A stretch of 64,000 nucleotides of DNA, taken from positions 2,294,001 through 2,358,000 of the forward strand of contig NZ_SOAW01000001.1 of the NCBI RefSeq assembly GCF_004364645.1, written 5' to 3'. Shown piece after piece: positions 16,896 through 24,960 of the stretch. The notes under the pieces were generated by a model. That model had not been told where the DNA came from. It worked only from the letters and a program-made list of their open reading frames with translations, and did no database searches. A program made the translations under genes and the position numbers. How positions within the stretch are numbered: position 1 is the first letter of the stretch; each line of letters starts with the position of its first letter. This DNA comes from Naumannella halotolerans (GTDB lineage: Bacteria; Actinomycetota; Actinomycetes; Propionibacteriales; Propionibacteriaceae).

Positions 16896-17642
16896 ATGGC
16901 CACCTTCGTCAAACATGCATCCGCCGACGCACTCGCCTACGAAGCGGCCGGTCTGCGCTGGCTCGCCGAGGCCGACCCCGATGCCGTGGTCGGTGTCGTC
17001 TCGGTCGACGAGAACTCCTTGGTCACCGAACGCCTGGAGTCCGTGGCCACCTCCGACGGCGCGGCGGCCGAGTTCGCCGAACGGCTGGTCCGGGTCCACG
17101 ACGCCGGTGCGGACTCCTTCGGTTGCCCGCCGGCTGACTGGAGCGGCGACGGGTACGTCGGTGCTGCCCGACTGACGCTGCGCGGTGAACCCCGATGGGG
17201 CCGGATGTACGCCGACCAGCGGATGCTCCCCTATGCCCACCAGGCCCACCGGCAGGGCCTGCTGGATAATGATCAACTCCGTACCGTGGAACGGCTGGCC
17301 GATCGCCTGCGCGACGGTGACTTCGATGACGATGCCCCGCCGGCGAGGATCCACGGTGACCTGTGGGCCGGCAATGTGATCACCACCGAGCACGGGATGG
17401 TGATGATCGACCCGGCCGCCCAAGGCGGTCACCGGCTGAACGATCTCGCCCTGCTGGCCCTCTTCGGTTTCCCCCAGCTGCGAACCGTGCACGACGGGTA
17501 CGCCCGTCACTCCCACCACCTGCCCGACGACTGGCGCGACCTGATCGACCTGCACCAGGTGCACCACCTGCTGGTGCACGTGGTGCTCTTCGGTTCGAGC
17601 TACGTACCGCCGACCATGGCCGCGATCGGCCGCTACGTCTGA
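16896..17642 (+). CDS. Fructosamine kinase/phosphotransferase family protein
   Basis: 248-residue member of the fructosamine kinase family (kinase-like fold), which phosphorylates ketoamine adducts on glycated proteins or small amines. The catalytic loop is ARIHGDLWAGNVI and the metal-binding DPA-type motif is MVMIDPAAQGGHRLNDLALLALFG, both in the right order. Family members are usually 250-290 residues; this one has a short N-lobe starting at FVKHASADALAYEAAGLRWLAEA. It probably serves protein deglycation. The gene stands alone, convergent with the NADH dehydrogenase. Confidence 0.85.
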   Translation: MATFVKHASADALAYEAAGLRWLAEADPDAVVGVVSVDENSLVTERLESVATSDGAAAEFAERLVRVHDAGADSFGCPPADWSGDGYVGAARLTLRGEPRWGRMYADQRMLPYAHQAHRQGLLDNDQLRTVERLADRLRDGDFDDDAPPARIHGDLWAGNVITTEHGMVMIDPAAQGGHRLNDLALLALFGFPQLRTVHDGYARHSHHLPDDWRDLIDLHQVHHLLVHVVLFGSSYVPPTMAAIGRYV

Positions 17643-17655
17643 CACGGGTGCACTG

Positions 17656-17676
17656 CCCGTCTCCCGGTCCGACGGG
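17656..17676. terminator. Weak hairpin between convergent genes
   Basis: CCCGTC (17656-17661) pairs with GACGGG (17671-17676) around a 9-nt loop in the 99-bp spacer between the fructosamine kinase-like and ndh stop codons. Confidence 0.35.
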
Positions 17677-17741
17677 ACGAGGCGGATCGCCCACGGCGCA
17701 CGACCGTACGTCGAGGAATGCGAGAACCCGTTGCGAACGGC

Positions 17742-19085
17742 TCAGCCGTGCTGCGGCTCGGCCTGCTCCTCGTGCTTGCGTCGTGCCTCCAGCTTGGCCT
17801 TCTCCTGGGCCTCCTTGCGCTCGGCCAGGGCCGTCTCCGAGGGAGGGCTCAGCGGATCGCCGACGATCGTGGCACTGGACTTGGAGCCGAAGGAGTAACG
17901 GGCAGCCAGGTTGATCATCGACATCACCCGGTTGCGGTTGCCCAGCAGGAAGAACAGGTGCACGACCACCCAGAGCACCCAGGCGGGGAATCCGGTGACG
18001 GTCCAGCCGTTCGGGAACTCGGCGACGGCCGCCGCCTTGCCGATGGTGGCCATGATGCCCTTGTTCTTGTAGGAGAACGAGGCCAGCGGCTCACCCGATG
18101 CCAGCCGCTCCACCTGCTTGCCCACGAAGGCACCCTGCTGGATCGCCGGCTGAGCCAGCTGCGGCAGCGGGTCGGTGGTGATCACCGCACAGTCGCCGAC
18201 GGCGAAGATCCGGTCCTCACCGACCACCAGCATGCTCGGCTCGACCTCGATCCGCTTGCCTCGGCCCAACGGCAGGTCCCACTCGCCGACGACGTCGTAA
18301 CCGCCGATGCCGGCGCCCCAGATCACCAGGTCGGCCGGCAGCTGGGTGCCGTCCTTCAACTCGACGTGGTCGGCGTGCACCGAGCTGATGGCGGTGTTCA
18401 ACCGGACGTCCACCCCGCGGTCGTCGAGCTGCTTGAGGGTGTACTCCTGCAGGTTCTTGGCGAACGGGGTCAGCAGCTGCGGCGCCATCTCGACCAGGGT
18501 GACGTTCATCTGGTCCGGCGTGATCTCGGGGTAGGCCTTCGGGATGCCGATGGTCTTCATCTCGGCCAGCGTGCCGGCCATCTCCACACCGGTCGGTCCG
18601 CCACCGACGACGATCACGTCGAAGCTCTTGCGGCCACCGTCGGCCACGTCCTCCATGCCGCCGTAGATCATGTCCCGGACCACGATCGAGCCGGTACGGG
18701 TGTACAGCGTGCGGCTGTACTCCGCCGCCCCGGGGATGCCGAAGAAGTTCGCAGTGACACCGGTGGCGATCACCAGGTAGTCGTAGGTCAGGTCCGGTCC
18801 GTCGTCGACCTGCACCAACCGGTTGACCTTGTCGATACCGGTGACGGCGGCCCGGCGCACCCGCACGTGACCCTTCTGCTTGGCGGCGAAGAGCCGCAGC
18901 GAGTAGGTGACATCACCGGGGTTCACACCACCGGTGGCGACTTGGTACAGCAACGGCAGGAACGTGGTGTACGGGTTCTTGTCGACGATCGTCACACGGA
19001 AACCGGACTTTGCCAGTTCGTGGGCAGCTGAGATGCCGCCGAAGCCGGCGCCGACGATCACCACGTGGGCAGATTTGTTCACCAT
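17742..19085 (-). CDS. ndh: Type II NADH dehydrogenase (NAD(P)/FAD-dependent oxidoreductase)
   Basis: 447-residue flavoprotein of the NDH-2 family that passes electrons from NADH to quinone without proton pumping. The FAD motif VVIVGAGFGGISAAHEL is at the N-terminus, the NADH motif VIVVGGGPTGVEMAGTL is in the middle, and VGDCAVITTDPLPQLAQPAIQQG is the FAD-binding segment near the C-terminus. WVLWVVVHLFFLLGNRNRVM near the C-terminus is the usual hydrophobic membrane-association segment. The tail is a charged Lys/Glu-rich helix. The start ATG has GGGAG 8 nt upstream. The gene appears monocistronic. It could also be called a general FAD oxidoreductase, but the C-terminal features favour NDH-2. 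Confidence 0.9.
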   Translation of the reverse strand: MVNKSAHVVIVGAGFGGISAAHELAKSGFRVTIVDKNPYTTFLPLLYQVATGGVNPGDVTYSLRLFAAKQKGHVRVRRAAVTGIDKVNRLVQVDDGPDLTYDYLVIATGVTANFFGIPGAAEYSRTLYTRTGSIVVRDMIYGGMEDVADGGRKSFDVIVVGGGPTGVEMAGTLAEMKTIGIPKAYPEITPDQMNVTLVEMAPQLLTPFAKNLQEYTLKQLDDRGVDVRLNTAISSVHADHVELKDGTQLPADLVIWGAGIGGYDVVGEWDLPLGRGKRIEVEPSMLVVGEDRIFAVGDCAVITTDPLPQLAQPAIQQGAFVGKQVERLASGEPLASFSYKNKGIMATIGKAAAVAEFPNGWTVTGFPAWVLWVVVHLFFLLGNRNRVMSMINLAARYSFGSKSSATIVGDPLSPPSETALAERKEAQEKAKLEARRKHEEQAEPQHG

Positions 19086-19256
19086 GTCCAGTCTCCCGTT
19101 CTGAGCAGACGCTTGGATCGGCGCGGCCGTGCACCGTGCCTACTTGGGGCCCCGCCCTCGCCATTGATCCCCGGATTCTCACCGGATTGGGCCCTGCTTG
19201 CACTATCAGTCCCACCATAGCGCTGCCGGGCCTGCCGGGCACACGGGAGTCGAACC

Positions 19257-20075
19257 TCACCGGGAACGGTTGGCGCGGCGCAGCACCGGCAGTACCACCG
19301 GCCCCAGCAACAGCAGGGCGACCGTGGTGGCGATCGCTCGTCCGGTGTCCCAGCCGGCGGTCGAGGTCAGCAGCGTGTACCAGCCGAACCGCAGCAGGTT
19401 GTCCACCAACGGCGCCCCGGGCAGGTACTCCAGCCCGCCCGCGGCGGCCCCACCCGTGATCGAGGTCAGGAATGGCCATGACCACAGATTCATCACCAAC
19501 CCGAACAGGTACGCGCAGACGATCCCGTACCCCACCAGCACCGCCAGTTCCGCCCGGCCCCGCAATCGGTGCGGGAGCAGACCGGCCCCCAGCCCGATCC
19601 AGGCACAGCACAGCATCTGGAACGGCAGCCACGGTCCGACACCGCCGGTCAGCAGCGCCGAGGCGAACAGCGAGGTGCAGCCGAGCAGGAACCCGAACCC
19701 GGGGCCGAAGACGCGGCCGGCCAGGATCAGCAGGAAGAACACCGACTCGAACCCGGCGGTACCGGCACCGAGGGTGGCCCGGACGGCGGCGTTGAGCGCC
19801 GACAGCACTCCGAGCATCGCCAGCGTCCTCGGGTTCAATCCCCCGTCGGTCAGCAGCACCGTACCGAGCAGCAGCACGGCCGGGACCAGAGCGGCCAGGA
19901 CGAAGGGCGCGACCGCCAGGTGCGCCTGGGCTCCGGCGGGGACCGGGATCCACAGCGGCCAGCCGATGGCCGCCAGACCGAGCACCGAGACCAGTGCGAT
20001 CACCGACCCCGACCAGCGCCTGAGAACCAATCCGGTACGCGGGGTGGCGACCTCGATCACCGGGGATGCGGTCAT
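19257..20075 (-). CDS. ECF transporter substrate-specificity (S) component
   Basis: Polytopic membrane protein of 272 residues, probably the substrate-binding S component of a group I energy-coupling factor transporter. Several hydrophobic helices and the segments GFGFLLGCTSLFASALLTGG and GPWLPFQMLCCAWIGLGAGLLP resemble S components of actinobacterial ECF systems often predicted to import cobalamin or another vitamin. Its ATG overlaps the stop of the ATPase gene (ATGA), and it is last in a four-gene operon with the T component, the ATPase and an exported protein. The substrate is not proven; no riboswitch was recognised upstream of the operon. Confidence 0.8.
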   Translation of the reverse strand: MTASPVIEVATPRTGLVLRRWSGSVIALVSVLGLAAIGWPLWIPVPAGAQAHLAVAPFVLAALVPAVLLLGTVLLTDGGLNPRTLAMLGVLSALNAAVRATLGAGTAGFESVFFLLILAGRVFGPGFGFLLGCTSLFASALLTGGVGPWLPFQMLCCAWIGLGAGLLPHRLRGRAELAVLVGYGIVCAYLFGLVMNLWSWPFLTSITGGAAAGGLEYLPGAPLVDNLLRFGWYTLLTSTAGWDTGRAIATTVALLLLGPVVLPVLRRANRSR

Positions 20076-21787
20076 GACCGACCCCGCTCGGTGAGCGCGG
20101 TCAGCACCTCGTCGACCAGCAGGTACGGCAGTGGGGCCATCACTCGCGCCACCTGGGTGGCGAGTAGCGGCGAGCTGCTGAGCACCTCCCGGACCGGTCC
20201 GTCGGCGACCAGTTCGCCCTCGGCCAGCACCAGTACTCGCTGACAGGTACGGGCGGCGAACTCGACATCATGGGTGGCCACCAGCACCGCACGTCCCTGT
20301 GCGGCCAGCCGACCGATCATCACCGTCAGCTCATCCTTGGCCCGGCGGTCCAGGCCGCGGGTCGGTTCGTCCAGCGCGATCACCGGGGTCTCGCCGCCGA
20401 GCTGCAGGGCCAGGGCAAGCCCGAGCTGCTGTCCCTCGGACAGGTCGCGTGGATGGAGGCGATCGTCGACCGGGCCGACCAGTTCCTGCAGGAGCCGGCG
20501 CGTCCGGCCCGGCGGCAGCCGCGAGCGCTGATCCGCCGCCACACATTCCTGGGCGACATCGGCACAGTGGAACAGGTCTGCCGGGGTCTGCGGCACCAGC
20601 GCCAGGTCCCCCGGTCGTCGAGGTCTGCCGGCCACCCGTACCGCACCGGCAGCCGGCGACAACGCACCGTGGAGCGCCCACAGCACCGAGGACTTCCCCG
20701 AGCCGTTGCGTCCCATCAGAGCGACCACCTCCCCGGGCGCGATCCGCAGGTCGACACCGGCGACAGCCGTCCGTCGGCCGTACCGGACGATCAGGCCGTT
20801 CGCCTCCAGTCCGCCGTCGACCTCCGCTGCCGGTGGATCGGTCACCGGGACATCGGCCACTGCTGTGTCGGCCACTGGTGTCTCGGCCACAGGAGTCTTG
20901 GCCACTGGTGTCTCGGCCACAGGAGTCTTGGCCACGCGGGCGTCTGCAGTCGGGGCATCGACCGGGGTCGGAAGCTCGTGGCGCAGCTCGGCGGCGCGTC
21001 GGCGGGCGTCGCGAACCGTCAGCGGCAGCGGTTCCCAGGCCAGGCGCCGCCCCAGGTCGATCAGCGGTGGCACATCGGCGGCGTCGGCCATGATCGTCGC
21101 GGGTGCACCGTGGCGCAGTCGGCCATCGGGGCCGAGTTCGATCACCGAGTCGGCGTGTTCGATCATCCGCTCGGTCCGATGCTCGGCCAGCAGCACCGTC
21201 GTACCCAGATCGTGGACCAGCCGTTGCAGCAGGGCGGCCACCTCCTCCGCAGCGACCGGGTCCAGCGCCGAGGTCGGCTCGTCCAACAGGAGCACCCGTG
21301 GTCGGGCGGTCAGCACCGCTCCGATCGCCACCCGTTGCTGTTCGCCACCGGACAGGGTACGTAGGGCGCGCCGCCGCAGGTCGGCGATCCCGAGCAGGTC
21401 GAGGGTCTCCTCCACCCGCATCCGCATGGCCGAGGGGGGTACCCCCAACTGCTCCATGGTCCAGGCGAGTTCGTCCTCCACCGTGTCGGTGACGAATCCG
21501 GCCAGCGGGTCCTGACCGACGAAACCGATCCGATCGGCCAGGGCGCGCGGGGGCAGTGCGGTGACGTCCTCACCGTCGATCACCACCCGGCCGACCCGCC
21601 GCCCGCCGGTGCTGTGCGGCACCAGGTTGTTGATCACCTGCAACAGCGTCGACTTGCCCGCACCGGTCGGGCCGATCAGCAGCGCCAGTTCTCCTTCGTC
21701 CACCTGCATCGACACGTCCCGGAACAGATCGGTCGTTGCGTCGGCATGGCGGAAACCGAGGTCGGTGATGTCGATCATGGCGCTCAC
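20072..21787 (-). CDS. ECF transporter ATP-binding protein with two fused ATPase domains
   Basis: 571-residue protein with two ABC ATPase domains in one chain, the EcfA-A' fusion found in many actinobacteria. Domain 1 has Walker A GPTGAGKST (about 39-47), LSGGEQQRVAIG and LLLDEPTSALDP. Domain 2 has Walker A GRNGSGKSS, the signature LSEGQQLGLALALQLGG and VIALDEPTRGLDR. The linker (about 285-325) is unusual: alternating VAKTP and VAETP pentapeptides coded by near-identical DNA repeats. GTG 21787 is chosen because it overlaps the preceding stop by GTGA; ATG 21778 is the alternative. It powers the transporter made with its neighbours. Confidence 0.88.
   Translation of the reverse strand: MSAMIDITDLGFRHADATTDLFRDVSMQVDEGELALLIGPTGAGKSTLLQVINNLVPHSTGGRRVGRVVIDGEDVTALPPRALADRIGFVGQDPLAGFVTDTVEDELAWTMEQLGVPPSAMRMRVEETLDLLGIADLRRRALRTLSGGEQQRVAIGAVLTARPRVLLLDEPTSALDPVAAEEVAALLQRLVHDLGTTVLLAEHRTERMIEHADSVIELGPDGRLRHGAPATIMADAADVPPLIDLGRRLAWEPLPLTVRDARRRAAELRHELPTPVDAPTADARVAKTPVAETPVAKTPVAETPVADTAVADVPVTDPPAAEVDGGLEANGLIVRYGRRTAVAGVDLRIAPGEVVALMGRNGSGKSSVLWALHGALSPAAGAVRVAGRPRRPGDLALVPQTPADLFHCADVAQECVAADQRSRLPPGRTRRLLQELVGPVDDRLHPRDLSEGQQLGLALALQLGGETPVIALDEPTRGLDRRAKDELTVMIGRLAAQGRAVLVATHDVEFAARTCQRVLVLAEGELVADGPVREVLSSSPLLATQVARVMAPLPYLLVDEVLTALTERGRS
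20861..20939 (-). repeat. In-frame coding repeats in the ATPase linker
   Basis: Roughly 15-bp and 30-bp near-identical units encode alternating VAKTP, VAETP and VADTA peptides between the two ATPase domains. The unit length keeps the frame, so copy number can change without damage; the linker length is likely to vary between strains. Confidence 0.75.
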
Positions 21788-23034
21788 GACGGCCGGCCCA
21801 TGATCAGGTCGCCTTGCCGATCCGCCTCGGCCGGATCGGTCACCGGTGGTGGTGTGAGGAACCCCGGCAACAGCGCGAGTCCGAGGGCGATGATCATCAC
21901 CGGTGTCACCTGCGGCCACTGCCCGGGTGACGGAACCAGCAGCGTCGCGGCATCGGAGCCGCCGATCACGCTGAAGGCGACGAACGGCGACCAGCCGCAG
22001 ACCGCGGTGAGACATTCGGCCAGCCCCCACCCTTCGGCCCGGTAGCGGGTACGGGTGACCGCGCGTCCGGCCACCCGCAGGCCGAGCACGCCGCAGGCCA
22101 GAGCAGCGGCACCGATCAGTGGCCAGCTCGGCAACCGGACCGCCCCGAGGGTGAGCCAGGTTCCCGGGGCCAGGGCTGCCCAGGCGGTGAGACAGAGCAG
22201 CGAGATGGCGATGATGATCATGGCCCGGGAGATCTGCCGGACGGCGGCCGAGGGGGTGATCTGCCTGCCGTACCCACGAGCATCCATGGCTGTGGCCAAC
22301 TGCAGTGACCGATCCACCGCGTCGGTGAGCACCGGGACGACGATCTCCCGGATCCATCGGTGGCGGGTTCTCTGAGAACCCACCCGCAGGGTGCGGGCCC
22401 GACGTACCCGCTCGACGGAGTCGGCGAGTTGGGCGAAGACCGTGACCGAGACGACCAGTACGGTGGCGATCTCGTGCAGGGCATTGGGCAGTTGGGCCAG
22501 CAGGCGCTTGGGGTTGGCCAAGGAATTGGCCGCGCCGATGCAGATGACGATGCAGGCCAGCCGTAACCCGTCCTGGAATCCGGCGATCAATGCCTCGGCG
22601 CTCACCGGCCCGAGCAGACGGATGCCGCCGACCCACGGCGGTAGTGGGATCTGCGGCAACGAGAACAGGATCGTCCCGCCGTCGCCGCCGCCGAAGATCA
22701 ACCGGTACAGCACCCGGACGACGATGATCAACAACCCGAGCATCACGTACAGCCGGAACGATCGTGACCATGGTCCGTTCCCGCGTCGGGAGGCGACGAC
22801 CACCGCTGCGACGGCGATCAGCAGACCGGTCAGCAGCGGGTTGGTGGTCAGGCTGGCTGCGGCGGCCAGTCCGAGGGAGAAGATCCACCAGGCAGCCGGG
22901 TTCAGCCCTCGCCGGAGCCAGTACCGGTTCCATCGGCCAACGAGGGGAAGCCGGGTCCGATCCCACCGGCTGACAAGGGCAAACCGGATCCGATGCCACC
23001 AGGGGGGAGCGGGGGTGTTGGCGGCACTGTGCAT
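21784..23034 (-). CDS. ECF transporter transmembrane (T) component
   Basis: 416-residue CbiQ/EcfT family membrane protein linking the S component to the ATPases. It has several hydrophobic segments and the coupling-helix motif AMDARGYG that docks on the ATPase, preceded by RVRRARTLRVGSQRTRHRW. The C-terminal half adds further transmembrane helices compared with short EcfT proteins. The start ATG has GGAGGGG 5 nt upstream. Its stop is coupled to the ATPase start. Confidence 0.86.
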   Translation of the reverse strand: MHSAANTPAPPWWHRIRFALVSRWDRTRLPLVGRWNRYWLRRGLNPAAWWIFSLGLAAAASLTTNPLLTGLLIAVAAVVVASRRGNGPWSRSFRLYVMLGLLIIVVRVLYRLIFGGGDGGTILFSLPQIPLPPWVGGIRLLGPVSAEALIAGFQDGLRLACIVICIGAANSLANPKRLLAQLPNALHEIATVLVVSVTVFAQLADSVERVRRARTLRVGSQRTRHRWIREIVVPVLTDAVDRSLQLATAMDARGYGRQITPSAAVRQISRAMIIIAISLLCLTAWAALAPGTWLTLGAVRLPSWPLIGAAALACGVLGLRVAGRAVTRTRYRAEGWGLAECLTAVCGWSPFVAFSVIGGSDAATLLVPSPGQWPQVTPVMIIALGLALLPGFLTPPPVTDPAEADRQGDLIMGRPS

Positions 23035-23079
23035 GCTGGCCCCTCCCTCTCACCCGACCGCCCCGGGTGGCCGCCCGGA

Positions 23080-23982
23080 TCAGTCGTGCAATCTACGCCA
23101 GGCGACCGTACCCGCCCCGACCAGCGCAACCAGGAGCAACGCTGCCACCCCGAGCAGGGTGCCTGCGGGTGGGCCGGGCCGCTCGGCGACCGGGTCGGTC
23201 GGCGCCTCGCGCCCGCTCGGATCACCGGACGTTCCGGGCACGGACGAGCCGGCGCCGGTTTCGCAGTCGGACGCCGAACCACCGGCAGCAGGCTCCTCCT
23301 GAGAACCGGACGCACCAGCACCGGGAGGCTCCTGCGAACCGAGACCTCCGGTTCCCTCAGGAGAATCGGACTCTTCAACACCAGGCTCCTCCTGAGCACC
23401 CGCCCCACCCGCTTCACAGTCGGAGGAATCCGCAGGCTCGGGGCTCGCATGCCCCCCACCGTCGGGTGCCACCGCGGGTGGCCGATTGGGACCTTCGCCC
23501 AGGGTGTAGCTCCACCCTTCGGTGCCGCCTTTGGTCACCTGCCGACTGCGGGCTCCGAGATCGGATTCGATCCAGCGGCCGGCTTCGACGTACCAATAGG
23601 ACCAATGGGCGGTGGTCGGCGGGATGTCCAGGCAGTCCTCCCGGTAACCGGGTTTGCCCGAGGCTGACAGGTCGGTCGAGGCGCTGGGCTGTCCGTCGAT
23701 TCGGCAGACGAAGGCGTCACCGGCCGAGGAGGCCACTCCTTCCGCCGGTACCCCGGCCTCGGCGAGGGCATCCAGTCCGCTGCCGCTTTCGAAGTCAGCT
23801 GCACAGCGGATCAGCGGATCGGGGGCCAACTGAGCGAAATCGACGACCACCGTCACCCCGCGGTCATCGCTGCAGGAGCCTGCTGCACCGGTGTCCGCTC
23901 GGGCGAATCCGTGGCCCGCGGCAAACGCCCCGATCACGGTCAGCGCCAGGGCAATGGCGCCGCGCCTCAGCCCAGCATGCAC
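23080..23982 (-). CDS. Exported, membrane-anchored protein linked to the ECF transporter
   Basis: 300-residue secreted protein: signal peptide (about 1-28, ending near GFARA), a globular domain (about 33-150) with GVTVVVDFAQL, SGLDALAEAGV, VCRIDGQPS, AHWSYWYVEAGRWIES and EGWSYTLGEG, then a Pro/Glu/Ser-rich spacer with PGA-S-QEEP repeats and a C-terminal transmembrane helix ending RRLHD. There is no LPxTG-type motif. Similar proteins with a transcobalamin/DUF4430-like domain sit at the head of actinobacterial ECF operons, so it may capture the substrate at the cell surface; this is inference. GTG 23982 is chosen because GGGAGG lies 4 nt upstream. Confidence 0.78.
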   Translation of the reverse strand: MHAGLRRGAIALALTVIGAFAAGHGFARADTGAAGSCSDDRGVTVVVDFAQLAPDPLIRCAADFESGSGLDALAEAGVPAEGVASSAGDAFVCRIDGQPSASTDLSASGKPGYREDCLDIPPTTAHWSYWYVEAGRWIESDLGARSRQVTKGGTEGWSYTLGEGPNRPPAVAPDGGGHASPEPADSSDCEAGGAGAQEEPGVEESDSPEGTGGLGSQEPPGAGASGSQEEPAAGGSASDCETGAGSSVPGTSGDPSGREAPTDPVAERPGPPAGTLLGVAALLLVALVGAGTVAWRRLHD

Positions 23983-24126
23983 ACGACCTCCCAGTGACGA
24001 GAACCACCACAGTGTGTCACCCGGACAGCGAGCCCCGCTCGGTCGAACCGCGCCCGCGACGCGCCGACCCCGCGTCGACGATGAGGTCGGGTGCAGCACT
24101 CACCCAGGCGCCAGTCCACGTCGGGC

Positions 24127-24207
24127 AACACCGCTGAGGTGGCGCGAGACCGCCGAACCGCGCGATTTGCGGGTGATTCCTGCGCCTGGAGCCACTTCAG
24201 CGGTGTT
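24127..24207. repeat. Imperfect inverted repeat in gene-free region
   Basis: 17-nt arms at 24127-24143 and 24191-24207 pair at 16 of 17 positions, with a further inner GGCGC/GCGCC pair. The centre contains CGGGTGATTCCTGCG, which resembles CGGGTGCGATTCCTGCG in the palindromic element at 6562, suggesting one family of dispersed elements. Confidence 0.65.
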
Positions 24208-24339
24208 TCATCCCGCCACACCGCGCCACGTCAGCCGCCCGACGAAGATTGCCCGGCACCCCAGCAGCGCCCGGTGAGAGTTGGTCCACGTCGGAAACCG
24301 ACTCAGCAGCACACTTCAGCACCGTTCCCGCCCATCTCA

Positions 24340-24549
24340 GTGGGGCACCCGTCCACGCCCAGCGAAGACATCGCAGGCAGCACCCCGCCGCGGGTCCAGA
24401 GCGTCGAAGCATCTCTGCCGTTGCCCCACCGCCGATTCACGAGCGCCGAAGACACCTCTGCAGGGCCCCACCGCCGATTCACGAGCGCCGAAGACACCTC
24501 TGCAATGTCCCACCGCTGATTCATGAACACCGAGTACAGCTCGGACAGC
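24340..24549. repeat. 42-bp tandem repeat array (family 1)
   Basis: About five units with a 42-bp period. Units starting at 24424 and 24466 are identical over nearly the whole length (core CCACCGCCGATTCACGAGCG followed by CCGAAGACACCTCTGCA); the units at 24340, 24382 and 24508 are progressively degraded. The period is a multiple of three, so several frames stay open across it, but no start signal or homologous protein supports a gene. Confidence 0.8.
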
Positions 24550-24641
24550 CGCCGGCGACCGGCGCCGAGCGGAGCGGTGGCCACCGCCGTCCGGGCTGGT
24601 TTCACAGGAGCCCGGTCGGACCTCCGAGGCCGGTTCACAAG

Positions 24642-24763
24642 ACAAACGTCACACTCGATCGCCTATCCACCGCGACACGCCATCCCTGGGTGGTGTCGAT
24701 CCAATCGAGTGTGACGTTTGTCTTGCTACCGCGCCCAGTCGATGAATCGAGTGTGACGTTTGT
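24642..24763. repeat. Repeat family 2: dispersed 18-mer in three copies
   Basis: ACAAACGTCACACTCGAT occurs at 24642-24659 and in reverse complement at 24704-24721 and 24746-24763. The last two copies lie 42 bp apart and share the following CTTGCTACC. The same 18-mer forms the inverted repeat at 16103-16194. Confidence 0.85.
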
Positions 24764-24781
24764 CTTGCTACCCCGCCCGTC

Positions 24782-24900
24782 CGCTGAGGTACCGCTGAAC
24801 CGCCTTCGGTGCGGCGAACCCTTGACGAGAGCACCCCTGAGATACGCAGCACGGACGAACCCTTGACGAGAGCACCGCAGAGGTACGCCAGCACAAACAA
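24782..24900. repeat. 41-bp tandem repeat (family 3)
   Basis: CGAACCCTTGACGAGAGCAC is present at 24815 and 24856, a 41-bp period, with a degenerate copy of the remaining unit before 24815. This is the third tandem family within 600 bp. Apart from such repeats, nothing recognisable lies between the start of the ECF operon (23982) and the hydrolase stop (24961). Confidence 0.75.
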
Positions 24901-24960
24901 ACCCCCGACCGAACCCGGGGCGTGCACAGGACCGCCGGCCCGCAGCTCCCCCGAACCACA

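Noticed and set aside
23983-24300. Cobalamin riboswitch upstream of the ECF operon
   Set aside because: The predicted substrate made this worth looking for. GCCACT appears in the inverted repeat at 24191, but on the wrong strand and without the rest of the B12-box core.
24340-24549. CRISPR-like array
   Set aside because: The 42-bp units are contiguous with no unique spacers and no cas genes are nearby; it is an ordinary tandem repeat.
24249-24866. Open reading frames across the repeat block on both strands
   Set aside because: They stay open because the repeat period is about a multiple of three and the DNA is GC-rich. No start signal or protein family supports them.
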